A DNA stretch of 64,000 bases from Anaspis maculata (GCA_949128115.1 OX421966.1:1054001-1118000), one strand, 5' to 3'. Shown: positions 45,867 through 58,170, counted from the first letter of the stretch. Numbers and translations are program-made. Notes: generated from the sequence alone by a model not told the origin.

Positions 45867-46860
45867 ACCGGGTGTCTGGTGTTCATTCGCCGAAAATTTG
45901 GCATTCGATATAGAGCATAAAAAATAGGTAGACTTTTCTTCAACCACCCCGTACAAAAACGAACAATAACGGAGATATAGCCCTTCAAAGTTCAAACTAA
46001 AAAATCGTTTTTTTCCGTATAACTTTTGGACTGTTCAACCAATGTTGTTCACAATTGGACCTGAGTTTACTAAAATAGGTCTCTGTTGAACAATAATAAT
46101 GCATCCTCTCAAACATTCTCAAAGGCGAAGATATTGGAGGGTACCTTCCCTCTTTTTCCCCTATTTTTTACTCCCCTCATTATTTTCAGGGATCGTTCCC
46201 ATTTTTCACTTCTAAGTTCAATTTAGTAGAGTAAGTTATCATTGCAAAATTTTGATTAGGGGCTTCGTTTTTTAAGATATTTGGGTTTGAAACCTCGGAA
46301 AACATCTCGAAATCTCCACTTTCAATGAGCTCAAAAAAATTTCCCCCTGAAGACTTCTTGTTTCTCAGAAAAAGTGGTGGTTTATCAACTTATAAATTCT
46401 AGAAAACCTATTTCAGCTGAGAAATCATGAGTTTTTTTGGATTTTGATTCTTATTCTCAGACCTTTGAAAGTGGTGTTTTAAGGATATTTTCCAAAGCTT
46501 CATACCCAAATATCTTTGAAACGAAAACTCTAATCAAAATTTTGCAGGAGCAACTTTCTTTTTTGAATCTAACGTAGAATTCAAAAATTGGAACGATTTT
46601 TGAAAAAATCAGGGGAGTAAAAATAAGGGAAGGGGGAAGGGTACCCCCTATTATCTTTGCCTCTGAAAATGTTTGAGGAAATGCGTTATTATTGTTCAAT
46701 ATAGACTTGTTTTGGTAAACTTTGATCCAAAATTGAACAAAATCGATTGAACGGTTCAAAAGCTATTGGAAAAAAAACGAAGTTTTTTTTTATTTCAACT
46801 TTGAAGGGCTATTATCTCCGTTACTGTTCGTTTTCGAACAAGAAATCGTCGAGAAATTCA
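45867..46860. mobile_element. diverged foldback element
   Basis: The left arm (about 45950-46395) has ACGAACAATAACGGAGATA, TAGCCCTTCAAAGTT and GAACAATAATAATGCAT; the right arm (about 46400-46838) has these inverted. The design and internal words (TTTCAATGAGC, GAAAACATCTCGAAAT) resemble the CAGGGTGTTTCC family next to it, so it is an older relative. The left tip is CCGGGTGTC near 45869; the right tip is not clear. Confidence 0.7.
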
Positions 46861-46954
46861 CAAAAATCCTTTGAATTGATACTGATCTTAACTCCTAAAC
46901 TTTCGTTAATTTGACTAGAAAATTTCTCAAATTTGGTTGAAATCACAAATCAGC

Positions 46955-47143
46955 CGCTTTTACAGAACTTCGTGTGTCGCCGGCGACAGTGTCGCTGGCC
47001 AATGGGATTCGATCTGCCTGTACTCCCCTACCTCCCTCCGCACATTCCCGCAACACGAGTTTCTGTCGTCCTCTCGTTCAAATTATTTAACTACAGTGGA
47101 GTGGGGGACTGTCGCCGGCGACAAACGAAGTTTTGTAAAGCCG
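46955..47143. mobile_element. short MITE with GTCGCCGGCGAC termini
   Basis: The left end (GCTTTTACAGAACTTCGTGT, then GTCGCCGGCGACAGT) and the right end (ACTGTCGCCGGCGAC, then AAACGAAGTTTTGTAAAGC) are inverted over about 34 bp. The total is about 190 bp. The interior CCTACCTCCCTCC region is GC-rich compared with its surroundings and has no gene. Confidence 0.75.
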
Positions 47144-47397
47144 TCATCAGGAAAATAATTTTGTTATAAAACTCGAATATAAGTCTAGGACTATCAAAAA
47201 AAATTATGCGTCAAATGTCAGAACATTTTTAGCCAAATAAACGTAAGTTCAGGTCAGTCTCATGGGATTTTTGTGATTTTTTTTGCAGTGTGGTACGTAT
47301 TGTATTCAGAATTAAAGAACTACATCGATTCCAATTCGAATTTACAGGTAACGCATCAAGAAAGAAAGTTTTTTGTGGCACCCTATATACACTTATA

Positions 47398-47776
47398 CAG
47401 GTGTTTCATTCTTGAATGTCGTCCTTTGGAGAGGTGATAGAGCATAAAAAATAAGTGGACTTTCTCGAAAAGATTATATCGGAAACGCATTATAACGGAG
47501 CTAGAGGCTCACAAAGCTGAGTTTTGAAACTGTTTTTTTTTTTTTTTGTTATACATAACTCCAGATTTATTCCATGGATTTCGACCAAATTTGGTGCACA
47601 GTAAATTGATGCATACCTAGAAGCTGGTCATATGGATTTTTGTCACATTTGTAAAAGTTGTGATTTGGAATTTTTTGTTATTTGAAAAATGGATTTTTTT
47701 CTTTTTGGCGAAAGTGCTTATTTTTCGATGATCTCTCACCTCCTCAAAGAATGACATTCAAAAATGAAACACCCTG
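47398..47776. mobile_element. TA-flanked foldback element, CAGGTGTTTCATT type
   Basis: The ends are CAGGTGTTTCATTCTTGAAT and the inverse ATTCAAAAATGAAACACCCTG, with TA on both sides (47396-47397 and 47777-47778). Arms of about 45 bp include GGAGAGGTGAT and ATCTCTCACCTCC. At 379 bp it is non-coding. A run of T (47527-47547) lies in the middle. Confidence 0.8.
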
Positions 47777-48489
47777 TATTATAGGTTGTAAAATATTATA
47801 GTTTCCAATTTCGAAATATACAGAAAAAAATCGTTCAGGAAAAGTTTGTTCCCTTGTCTCAATGGGGAAACCTTAAGCATGGGGGGGGGGGGGGGAATTC
47901 TCGCGTGATCAACCTGTGTACCAGATAAATCACAAAGAATTAACTCGAGGAATAAATAGGAAAAGCAAAACAAATGCCTGTGTAAATCATATACCTAGTG
48001 TAAATAATCATACATTAGTAGTATCCCCTGACCCCCGTTGGTTCTACCCAACGTTCTACCTGCTACGGAGCACAGTTGTTTACCTATTATAGATCACTAC
48101 AAAAGGTGACCCAACAAACAACGTTCGATCTGTGAAATGTATTGTTGGTTGCCTATTCTGAAATATTCAGCCCCCAAATTGGATTCGTTTTTTTGCTATA
48201 AATCCACTAAATTTCAATTCTATCAAAATATACTGCTGTCGCGCCCTTTGAATATTGTGTGTGTGACTAGAATATCATTATAATTTTTCTTTGAGGAAGT
48301 TTGGTGAACTGTTATTCCTTATTCGGATTTTTTGGATTGTTGTGATTTTTTTCAAAAGTAATCGGAATTTTCTCAATTTCTCTCTGTCGCACCCTTTATT
48401 CACTTGAATATAGTCATTTAGCATCGAGACCTCACTTTCAAAACCTATCCTGGCTTCTCAATTCCTGATTTCATCGGCCTTAAAATTAG
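47777..48489. other. no gene seen; contains a poly-G run
   Basis: A run of about 14 G lies at 47882-47895. The rest is AT-rich with no coding signal. Confidence 0.5.
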
Positions 48490-49420
48490 AATTTCGAATG
48501 ACACCATCTACTTTGCGATACATCAAATCAAAGAGAATCTAATTACCTTTCTGAGAATAATATTTTCAAATATTCTCACCCCACCCCCCATGTTCCTAAA
48601 TTTCTCTGAATGTCCTATTTTCCATTCTCGATCCTTCAATTCTCTTCAATTGATTCAGCGTCATCCTGAACAGCAGCTGGGGAGAAAATTCCCGGGGGAG
48701 AAAAAAGCTACCCAAATTCAACCCTTTCCTCTTCCTCACCCCAACTTCAAATTTTAACAGACACCACCTACTTTGTGATACATCGAATCAAAGGGATTTA
48801 ATTTTTTTCTCTGAAAACAATTCTCTCCAAATTTTCAATCCCTCTCCTGATAAATTGATCATTTTGAGTATTTTTGGGGGAAAATGTCTTTTTGAAAATT
48901 CTGAAAATATTTTATCCAGAGAAACAATTCAATTCTTCTCAATTTGATGTATCACAAAGTAGGAGGTGTCATTTAGATTTTGGAGTTGGGGTAGGAAAGT
49001 GAAGGGGTGAATTTGGGTGGCACTTTTCTCACAGAAAATTCTATCCCTCGATGCTGTGCAGGATGACGTTGGCTGTACTGAAGAGAATCGATAGGTCGAG
49101 AATATTACATTGAAAACTCAGACAATTTTAGGAAGAAGGAGGGTGGGGTTGGTAGCTATATGGATATTTTATTCAGAAAGAGAATTCAATTGTCTTCAAT
49201 TTGATGTATTGCAAGGTGGGTGGTGTCATTTGAGACTTTGAAGTTTGGGTGGGTGGGGGTGAGGGAGCTGAAGATAGAAATTCGCCAATGTATGTTTCAG
49301 ATGTCCCTCTTGGTATTAAAATCAACCTGTCCGAGCTTTTTCCTAAAAAATGAGGTGAAATGCCCGAAAACCTCTCTGTTCAGTTTTCGTTGAGCCACCC
49401 TGTATAATACCAGACTTGAT
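48490..49420. mobile_element. partial foldback, relative of the 36954-38032 element
   Basis: GACACCATCTACTTTGCG and its inverse-type partners CACAAAGTAGGAGGTGTCA and GGTGGGTGGTGTCATTTGAG, ATACATCAAATCAAAG against CAATTTGATGTATTGC, and the terminal GCCAATGTATGTTTCAGATG (49286) tie it to that family. The right tip is near CACCCTGTATA (49410). The left tip is not preserved. Confidence 0.6.
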
Positions 49421-50663
49421 GAGTTTTCACTTATTTATACAAGGGCTCTGAAGCTTGGGCGGGATACCATCACGGGAACCTATTGAGTTCTCTATTTTAT
49501 TTCAATTGTTCAAAATATTCCACTGTACTCGCCAATATTATAGGCTTTGATTTTCATCAATATCTATTTTGATTCTTAGGCCACCCAAAAGTTTATATTC
49601 TTATTTTACCAGGATTTGGAATAATTTCCACTCAGCTGTGTAATTTGTATATTTTTTATTTGAATTTCTTTTCAGTTTATGAAAGATACCGAATCTATTG
49701 AACACCTATGAGGTGGAGACAACAAAGTAATAATAATAATAATAATTTACTTGAAGCTCTCAGTAACCCAGTTTTCTCCTATCCCTCGTTCTATCCTATA
49801 TTTTACAGAATATTGAATTTTTCTGTGAAATAAGAGCTGTTCAAACTTTCCCATTTTTTGCAGTACCTGACTGAGAGCCCTGTATTATAGTAGACACGAA
49901 ATACCTGAACCAAGAATGTTTCATGGCTTGTTGTACCTAGTTCAATTCGTGAGCTAATGAGAAAACGGAGAATGATAAAAAATAGTTCAATTATTCAAGA
50001 GTTTTCTCACTTTGAATATGTGATTGAAATATTTATATGTGGCCCATTTCAATTGATGAGCAGCTTATGATATTCTGACGCTGAGAAAAAATATACGGAA
50101 CGTCTATGCTAGCAAATTAGGTTTTAAACGACGGGAAGACAATATTTGGTCCTGGAACCGAACCGCACAAGAGGACGGCACACAATAGATTTCTCAAGAA
50201 TACGCCGAAAAAAAACACAAGAGGCTCATCGCAGCCCCAAACGACACTTGAAGAATAAAGAATCGGGGTCGTTTTTGAACTTAATTAGGTGTTGACCTGG
50301 GCAGGGGTTGAAAGGTCCCATTCATCATAATTACATCTGTACTGTAGTAGTACCTGGAGTGGCTGGACAGCTTCACCAGATAATGGATGATATACAGAGT
50401 GTACCAGAGCTCGCGCTTTGTAGTCAAACAGTTTACGAGGAAAATACAGAACAACGGGCTGCGGCCCAGCATTACTTTTTTTGAAAAATTGTTATTTCTC
50501 ATTCTTGAGTTCACAACGCTCTGTGCACAGTGTACAGAAACTTGAAATACAATGGGAAGTTTTTTTCTCAACTCTGTTTGAATAAGTTCACTGGAAAAGA
50601 GCGATTATCTCATCAGATAATCGAAATTAATGCATGGTAACGAATAGAGGAACGATCATTGCC
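49421..50663. other. no gene seen
   Basis: The stretch has an AATAATAATAATAATAATT microsatellite (49730-49749). A minus-strand frame of 96 codons (50281-50571) has no recognisable domain. No terminal repeats were found. Confidence 0.4.
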
Positions 50664-52750
50664 CTATCAGCCCAGGCATTTCAGGTTTTGACCTGGAAAA
50701 AAATAACGCAAGTCTGAAAATTGGTGGAACGCTTCCACTTCAACCTCTCAACCACATACTGGAAGTCCTAAAAAATCCTATGTCCGCTTCATCGGTATTT
50801 GACGGCAAAAAGTGTAAGTGACATTATTTCAGAAACTATCTATTTAAATACGCGTTGAAGGTTCAATGCAGCTGAAAACTTCCGAAAATGATCTTCTCGG
50901 TCAGTTTAACAACATATTGAAAGTCCTAAGAAACCCTTTTCTCGCTCCATTGGTTTTTGGCGGCAAAAAGGTACAAATGACGTTATTTTGGGAACTATTT
51001 ATCAAAATACGAGCTGGAGTTCAGTAGAGCTGAAAATTGCTAAGACTGGTCTCCCTTGTCAGTTGAACAACATACTAGAAGTCCTCAAAAATCCTATGTC
51101 CGTTTCATTGTCTTTTGGCGGCGGAAAGGTATGGGTGACTTTTTTTTTGTTACTATTCATTAAATACGGGTTGAAGTTTGGATACAGGTGAAAATATGAA
51201 GTCTCCTTGGTCAGTTGAGCAGCATACTGGAAGTCCTAAGAAATCCTATGTCCGCTTCATTGTTTTTTGGCTGCAAAAAGGTGTAAGTGACAATGCTTTG
51301 GAAACTGTTCAATCAAACAGGCGGTCAAGTTTCGATACAGCTGAAAATTGCTGAAAATGGTCTCCTTGATTAGTTGAGCAACATATTGAAAGTTCTCAAA
51401 AATCCTTCCTCCGCTTCCTTAGTTTCTGGCGGCAGAAAGGTATAAGTGATTTTTTTTTATCACTATTCATTAAAATACGGGTTGAAGTTACGATACAGTT
51501 AGAAATTGCTGAAAATGGTGTCCTTGGCCAGTTGAACAACACACTGAAGATACTAGGGAAATCCCTATTCGCTTCATTGTTTTTTTGGAGGAAAAAAGGT
51601 ATAAGTGACATTGTTTTAGAAACTTTTATTTATTGAAATAGGCGTTGAGCTTCCAATCCATCTGAAAATCGCTGGAGCTGGTTTCCTCGATCATGTGAAC
51701 AACATACAGAAAGTCCCAAGAAATCCTATGTCCGCTTCATCGTCTTTTGGCGGCAAAAAATATAAGATCATTTCTTGGAACTATTGTTCGAAACATGTGT
51801 TCAAGCTGCAATACAGTTAAAAATTGCTGAAAATAGTCTACTCTGACTAGTACAGTCAACTAACAAAGGAGACCTTCATAGCAATTTTCAGCTGTTTTGA
51901 AACTTCAACCCGTATCTTGAAAAATTGACTTACAATATAGTGTCACTTAAACATTTTTGTCGCCAAAAAACATAAAGCGGGCATGAGATTTCTCAGGACT
52001 CTCAGTATCTTATTCAACTAAAAAAGGATACTATTTTTCTCGCGATTTTTCAGCAACTTTCAGCTCTGCTGGAACTTCAACTCATGTTTTAATGAATAGT
52101 TCCCAAAATAATGTCACTTGAACATTTTTGCTGTCAAAAACCGATGAAATCGACATATTATTTTTTAGGACTTTTAATATGTTGTCTAGCTGACCAAGAA
52201 GACCATTTTCGGCAATTTTTAGCTGTATTAAAATTTGACCTCGCGTTTAATTGGATAGTTTCTAGAACAATGTCACTTTTACCATTTTGCCGCTAGAAAA
52301 AAGTATGAAGCGGACATAGGATTTCTTTGGACTCTAATTATGATGTTCAACTGGCCGAGGAGACCATTTTCAGCAATTTTCAGCTGTATTGAAACTTTAA
52401 CGCGTGATTTAATCATTGGTTAGCAAAGCATTGCCACTTATATCTGACTTTTTGCCGCTAAAAAATGATGAAGCGGATATAGGATATCATATATAGGATA
52501 TAGGAGGCCATTTTCAGGAATTTTCAGCTGTATCGAAGCTTAATCGCGTATTCGACTATTTAGATAGTTTCTTAATCATTGTCATTTACACCTTTTTGCC
52601 GCCAAAAACCGATGAAGCGGACATATGATTCTTCAAAACTTTCAGTATGTGGTTAAGGGGTTGAAGTGGAAGCGTTCTACCAATTTTCAGAATCACTTTA
52701 TTTTTTTCCAGGTTTCGGTCAATTTCGATCTCAAATGCCTGGACTATCAG
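50664..52750. mobile_element. Foldback-type transposon with tandemly repeated arms
   Basis: CTATCAG flanks both ends (50664-50670 and 52744-52750). The element (50671-52743) starts CCCAGGCATTTC and ends AAATGCCTGGA. The outer arms are inverted (GGTGGAACGCTTCCACTTC against GAAGTGGAAGCGTTCTACC). Inward of these, each arm is made of tandem units of about 158 bp with AATCCTATGTCCGCTTCATT, TTTTGGCGGCAAAAAGGT and AATTGCTGAAAATGGTCTCC. About seven units lie in forward orientation (to about 51850) and five in reverse (from about 51860). Long inverted arms built from tandem repeats, with no required internal gene, are the defining structure of Foldback (FB-like) elements. The short frames at 50988, 51396 and 52111 are repeat by-products. 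Confidence 0.8.
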
Positions 52751-53195
52751 GTTTGGGTAGAGTCTAGAATAAAGCTGTCATTTCAGATTGAAAAACGAGG
52801 AAAAGCAAAGAAAAATCGCAATGGAGAGGGACTTGGCACAGTGATAGTACTGAGAATAGTACACACTTAAAGTCCCCGGAAATTAATCTCGTGCTACGGC
52901 CGCCATGTTGTACGATTTCTTGAGATGTTGGTGGATTCAAGGTTTTTGCGAGGGTTCTTGCTCATATCCTTGTGACTGGAGAATATCGATTTCATTTCTC
53001 TGGAGAAAAAATCAAAAGTTAACGTTCCTCTAAACTGCTTTGGACTCTGGATCGCGAATCCTGAGACACACTGTATATGCATGTTGCTTATACCTGCTAT
53101 CTTTGTCTGTGTATCCCTCTGCTCTATAGCTCCCTTCAAGCATCCGGTCGCAAATATCCATTTCCAAGTATTCAATAGAGCGAGGCTGTTACAAG
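52751..53195. other. no gene seen
   Basis: A 158-codon minus-strand frame (52894-53370) crosses this stretch into the region homologous to the serine-rich gene promoter. It overlaps, on the opposite strand, a sequence conserved as upstream DNA at two other sites and has no recognisable domain, so I do not call it. Confidence 0.4.
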
Positions 53196-53377
53196 CTTGG
53201 GCACATTCTACCTTTCTATCATTTTGGTTGATTCCCTTCTCGTCAGTCATCACTTTCCTGTTGACTGTTGTTCCGTGAGCGTCCATCGTCGTTACACGTG
53301 CAAAATTGTGAAAATAGTAGAATTGTATATACTCCAAATTGATTGGAATGTCGGAAACGGAGCAGTGCAAAAAGCCG
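53196..53377 (+). pseudogene. lone upstream region and first exon related to the serine-rich gene
   Basis: The sequence GCGTCCATCGTCGTTACACG, then TGCAAAATTGTGAAAAT, parallels the region just before serine-rich copies 1 and 2. An ATG at 53348 opens MSETEQCKKP and runs into GTGAGTATT (53378 onward), the same donor sequence and position as the exon 1 donors of the other copies (LSEGKLYKEL, then GTGAGTATT). I see no matching exon 2 within the next kilobase. It may be a dead copy, or the promoter and first exon of a different gene. Confidence 0.4.
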
Positions 53378-54280
53378 GTGAGTATTCATTCGATACTTAT
53401 ACTGATTCAATAGTGCGTTCTCCTGACCCGACGGCGCAGCAACTGTCGCTATTTAATGCCAAATTTGAAGCATCCAGGCAAATATTGACTTTTCTATGGG
53501 ATACCAGGCTATTTCATGACTAAGTCTTCAGATAGACATAAAAAAGTTACAAAGAATGTGAAGTATACCAGTCGCAAGCCGAATTCCCATTTTGTATGAT
53601 TCTTTTTCACAAAATATGAAAATACTGGAAGTTTGTTGCTCACTTCGCAAATGATTCTCAGTCTGTAATCGCGATGTTGTCAGATTTGGCATGGCTGCTA
53701 ATACCAATAATAATTATGGAATACAATTATTGTCTCCTCGAATGGTCACTATAAAATCAATTTGTTCTGCAATATGTTTCCTTGCGCGTATTCAGTTGAG
53801 AAAATTTGACACCATACTGAATAGAAGTTCAAAATTCGGAAATTACTATATGGAAATAATTGGGATTCATATTCCTTGTTCAGTTAGCAACCCCAAGCCA
53901 GGCTTCTGCTGTTCTCTTGCCTGGCTCCTCAGCTGGATAGTTTTATGCAATCCGCAGTACACTGATGTAGCAAGGATTGCCTGAAACGTGACGTGTGAGA
54001 GTGGCTCTCGCGGCTCGCCTACCTTTGGCTTGGAGGCTTCTAGTTAGGGAAACGGGATAAAATAATTAGTAGATTACATACCGGGACGGGAAATACATAA
54101 TTACTGCTGAGGCGAAGGGAGCCGCCTGGAGGTTCTAGCCGAAAGCTAGACTCGAAGAAGATTTTATCAGACTCACTCGACATTCCGATATAAAATCAAG
54201 CGAGTGTGTGTTTTTTTTTTCATGATTCCACGTGAAGCACTCGAATTAATATTGAAATGTTTAGCGAATCTGATCAAGTC
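53378..54280. other. no gene seen
   Basis: There are frames of 97-108 codons without recognisable motifs. 54000-54180 is less AT-rich (GGCTCTCGCGGCTCGCCTAC and GGGAGCCGCCTGGAGG) than its surroundings, but no RNA gene or protein was recognised. From about 54280 the sequence resembles the upstream regions of F-box genes 1 and 2. Confidence 0.4.
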
Positions 54281-54622
54281 AGATCAGGTCAGGTGGGATT
54301 GGGTTGAATGAGGTCAGATTAGGTGAATATGCGTTCGTTTTCAGTGAGTGGAGTGAAACATTACACACGCCCCCCACTCAAATCCATCAGAATTGACCGT
54401 TGCTTGATTTATTTGACATTAGTCGTTTTAGTTTCCAGTTGTTCTAGGCGTCCACCCTGGAATGAAAAGTTGCGTATCGAAATAATGACATCAAGCCTGT
54501 GAGAATTTGACACAATTGCGCAAGTGTTAGTTTACCACACATCTCACTTGTTCGACATGACCTTATTTCTCTCAGTTTTTATGTAATGTACTGAACCTAC
54601 TTGTAATATTTGTAATATTGTA

Positions 54623-55868
54623 ATGTTCCAGAAGCAAATCATGACATATTTTGATCACGTACCAGACGAAATCTTGTACGGAATTGTCTCGATGCTTTCG
54701 ACTTTCGACTTGTGCAGGTTGGCAAAAGTCAGCCAAAGACTTCACAGAGTGTGCGCCGACAAACGACTGTGGGAAAGCGTTTCCTTGACTGGACAAGACA
54801 CCACGTTTTCCGACATGGAAATGCTGATCAGAAGTGAATTTCCGATAAGAAAATTGGACTGGACGTACTGTTCTGTGAGTATTTTCGTCTTTGTCGAGAT
54901 CTGTGGGTACGCACCTGTTCCATATATTTTTGCAATATTCATCAAAAAATGAATACCTAGAAGGATATTTCACTAGAATATTGCTAACGTGATATACAGC
55001 GTTTTCTATTAATATTTTTACTAGCTTTCTGGAGGAACCTCGAAAGAAACGAACCACCCTTGGGTGAATTCTTCTGATTCTCACATTACGGTTGAGAGGC
55101 TCGATCTGATGAGTTATGGGGAATGGAACGAGTACAATGACTTATTGTACATATTGAGAGGATTCAGAGCGAGAGAATTAATACTGGACCTTCCTCTAGT
55201 GGAACCCGATTCTGAATGTATGGAAGCAATCTCCAAACATGAGAATCTGGAAGTGCTGTCCATGGAATCGACAAACTTCGAGTACGTTGGCGTCGTTGAC
55301 ATTCAGAAGCTCTTTAATAGCTGCAAACTTTTGAGAGAATTGTATTTGATCAGATGCTACTTACCCCCACAAGTGATACGTGCTTTCTGCAATCACATGC
55401 CCGAAAGGGTGGAAAAACTGGTGATATCTGGGGATTTCACTAATAATGGAGTACGAGATCACCTGGTGGAATCCTACGGGGTTCTCTTCCATCGCGTCAA
55501 ACATTTGAAGTACTTTGGGGCACCACTCGTGCACTTGGAAATGCCAGCGATCATGGACGCGATAATTCATCATCAGAATTTGGAAACTTTACGTTTGAAT
55601 CACATTGATGTTCTCCAACCGCATTTTTTCAGGTAAGGCTCAATTTCAAGAATACTTTTATTTTTGTTTGTTTTTGCACGTATCTTCTTCTAGTGTTTTG
55701 GAAAAAGTGGTTCCAAGTCTGAAAAGGATTGACATTTTTTTGACGCACATGATATGGATGAGGGTAGCCGGACGTGATGAAGTTTTAGATAAACTAGGGA
55801 AACTCAGAAATTCATCCATACCCATCGACATTGAGATCTTCGATGATAAGGGGTTACTCGGGAAATGA
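54623..55868 (+). CDS. F-box/LRR protein, copy 3
   Basis: Exons are 54623-54874, 55025-55632 and 55694-55868, phases 0 and 2, encoding 344 aa. The F-box is at residues about 12-52 (VPDEILYGIVSMLSTFDLCR, then RLW). The LRR part has NLEVLSMES, LLRELYLIR, VEKLVISGD, LKYFGAPLVHLEM and NLETLRL. The C-terminus is longer than in copies 1 and 2 (ends DDKGLLGK). The predicted role is the same SCF substrate-receptor role. The duplicated upstream region begins only at about 54280, so the possible extra 5' exon of copies 1 and 2 is absent here. AATAAA is at 55932-55937. The 170-codon minus-strand frame over exon 1 and intron 1 is a shadow. Confidence 0.88.
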
Positions 55869-55939
55869 TACCTACGTTTTTTGATTTTGTGTGATCATTG
55901 TGACCGTATTGTTATGAAATTTGTATGGAGTAATAAAAA

Positions 55940-56549
55940 AATAGCTTGGCTATAAATACCATCAGCAGTTCTTGATTCTCTAACATTACATCCGGGATCG
56001 AGTCCAGGATCTAAGCTACTCAACGATTGAAGTGGCACACTCAAAATTTTCATCGAAGTGCCCTAGCCCAAGCTTCCGGAAAAATGGGACTTATTCCAAA
56101 TTTTCTTGTTTTCCAAATATCTGCGCTCTTTTCCAATCACAGGGTGAGTATAGAATGATGTTCAGATCTTTTGTGTTCATTGCAGTGCGTCGTGTAAGAT
56201 TCTGCAAAAACTAAGAAATTTGATCAACTCCCAATATCGAAAAGCATATTTTGGAATATTTTCAACTAGTCCAGGGAGGTTGGGACAATCATCTCTTGAA
56301 ACGGTTTTCCCAATTGTCCCATTATCTTTTTGAACTACAAAGTGGTTCGGAAAAAACGACTCTTTGTTTTTTTATCATATAGCTTTTTTACTGGTTGATC
56401 AGGGATCTCTAAGAATTCTGGGGCAACCTGTCGAAATTTTGTAGGAACTGAGCAAGGGGAACTCCAGAAATTCGGTTGCAGAATGATCTCTGTTGTAACG
56501 TTAGGGTAAGGTGACCAGATTTGTCAGTGAAGAAATCGGAACATGGTAG
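55940..56549. other. repeat shared with the end of F-box gene 1, then no gene seen
   Basis: 56010-56290 matches 31850-32120 (TCTGCGCTCTTTTCCAATCA, GTTCAGATCTTTTGTGTTCA and AACTAGTCCAGGGAGGTTGG). The rest, including TTTTTTACTGGTTGATCAGG at 56386, resembles 20600-20630 and is repeat DNA. Confidence 0.55.
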
Positions 56550-58170
56550 TCCAGTCAAAATAGGTTTTAACTGGAAATAAATTCGGAAGTTGACAGAATT
56601 CGGTGGATCGATGTGGAATTTAACGTGGAATAACATACTGAAATTCCCAAAAATTCCAAGGCTTGGCTTTTTTCTAGGACCAACAAAAGAGCGCCATCCT
56701 TGGAAATTTTTGTTTTTTTCTGAATAACTTGTAAACTATCACCTTCAGAACACAAAAACCAGCAAAGCAAATGTAGCCCGTTAAATTCTCAAGAGATTAG
56801 TACTAAATTTATTACTCCATGGTCAAAAGCCTCTGGGATACAGCGTCTGCTAAGACGCAGTGAAAATTACTCAAAATTTATTTCCGGATTTTACGTAACA
56901 ATTTGCATAATGTCAGTTCAGGGGCTGTAACGTGGACAGCAGATGTGCAGATTTCATTGTCTTTTACATTTTTGGAAAGCCAATTCAACCTTTGGTACCA
57001 CACTTTTGTCTAGAAGTCGCCAACTCCAAAATGGTATTTTTCCTCGACCTCTGAAATTGATACTTGATTACCCGAAGAATCCCCAAAAATCGATTTTTTT
57101 CATAGCATGCCATTTGCCCAATTTTTCAAGTAGAGCAAAATCATTCAGGGAATATATGAAGAATTGAATACCAAAAAAAAAACATGTTCCGGAATCTTTT
57201 TCCCAGTGATGGTTCCAGAGTTTTATGAGTTGAAAGACTAAAACGACCTATTTGGACAAAAAACTGGGTGGTCCGACACTATAACTGCTGAATACTGTAC
57301 GGACCTTGCATTTGAGGTGTAAGATGTCACTTGGCAGACGTGGAAAGTACATAAGTATATTCAATACGTCTGCTAAGTGGCATTTTGCATCATCAAATGC
57401 AAGGTCCGTACAGTATTTAGCAGTTAGTGTCCGAACTACCTATATTTCTTCCAAATAGATCGTTGTAGTCTTTCAATCCATATAACTCAGGAACCATCAC
57501 TGGGAAAAAGATCCCGTTACATGTTATTTTTTTGGTATTCAATTCTTCATATATTCCCTGGATGGTTTTGCCCTACTTAGAAAATTAGGCAAATGGCATG
57601 GTATGAAAAAAATCGATATTTGGGGATTCTTCGGGACATCAAGTATCGATTTCAAAGGTCGAGGAAAAGTACCATTTTGAAGTTGGCGACTTCTAGACAA
57701 AAGTGTGATACCGAATGTTGAATTGGCTTTCCAAACACGTGAAACAGATTGAAATGCGCACATTTGCTGTCCACGTTACAACCCGTGAACTGACACTATG
57801 CAAATTGTTACGTAAAATCCGGAAATAATTTTCGAGCAATTTTCACTACGTTCCGGCAGACGCTGTATCTCAAAGGCTATTGATCAGAAAGTAATGAGTT
57901 TAGTAGTGATCTCTTGGGAATTCAACGGGCTACATTTGCCTTGCGAGTATTGATGTTCTAAAGGTAATAGTTTGCAAGTTATTCAGAAAAAATCGAGAAC
58001 TTTCAAGGATGGTGCTCTTTTATTGGTCCTAAAAAAAATCCAAGCCTTCGAATTTTCGGGAATTTCAGCATGTTATTCTACGTTGAATTCTGCATTGATC
58101 CACCAAATTTTGTCAACTTCCGAATTTATTTCCTGTTTGGCTCGATTCTTGCTTAATTTGACTGAACTAT
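56550..58170. mobile_element. large foldback element, 1.6 kb
   Basis: It is centred near 57340. TGCAAGGTCCGTACAGTATT (after the centre) mirrors AATACTGTACGGACCTTGCA (before it). The arms extend outward through CCATCACTGGGAAAAAGAT, TTGAAGTTGGCGACTTCTAG, ACGTAAAATCCGGAAATAA, GCTTGGCTTTTTTCTAGGAC and AACTTCCGAATTTATTTCC, each found inverted on the other side. Frames at 56943 (plus) and 57539 (minus) are mirror images, so they are not independent genes. The outer tips are worn; no target duplication is certain. Confidence 0.8.

Noticed and set aside
52894..53370. 158-codon minus-strand frame as a gene
   Set aside because: It overlaps sequence conserved as plus-strand promoter and first exon at other sites, and has no recognisable motif.
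54000..54190. Locally GC-richer stretch as a possible structured RNA gene
   Set aside because: No cloverleaf, no long stable helix and no second copy were found by eye; the evidence is too weak to call.
54572..55084. 170-codon minus-strand frame as a gene
   Set aside because: It is antisense to exon 1 and intron 1 of F-box gene 3; similar shadows lie over the other two copies.
56943..57763. Two similar 74-codon frames on opposite strands as a gene pair
   Set aside because: They are mirror images from the two arms of one foldback element.
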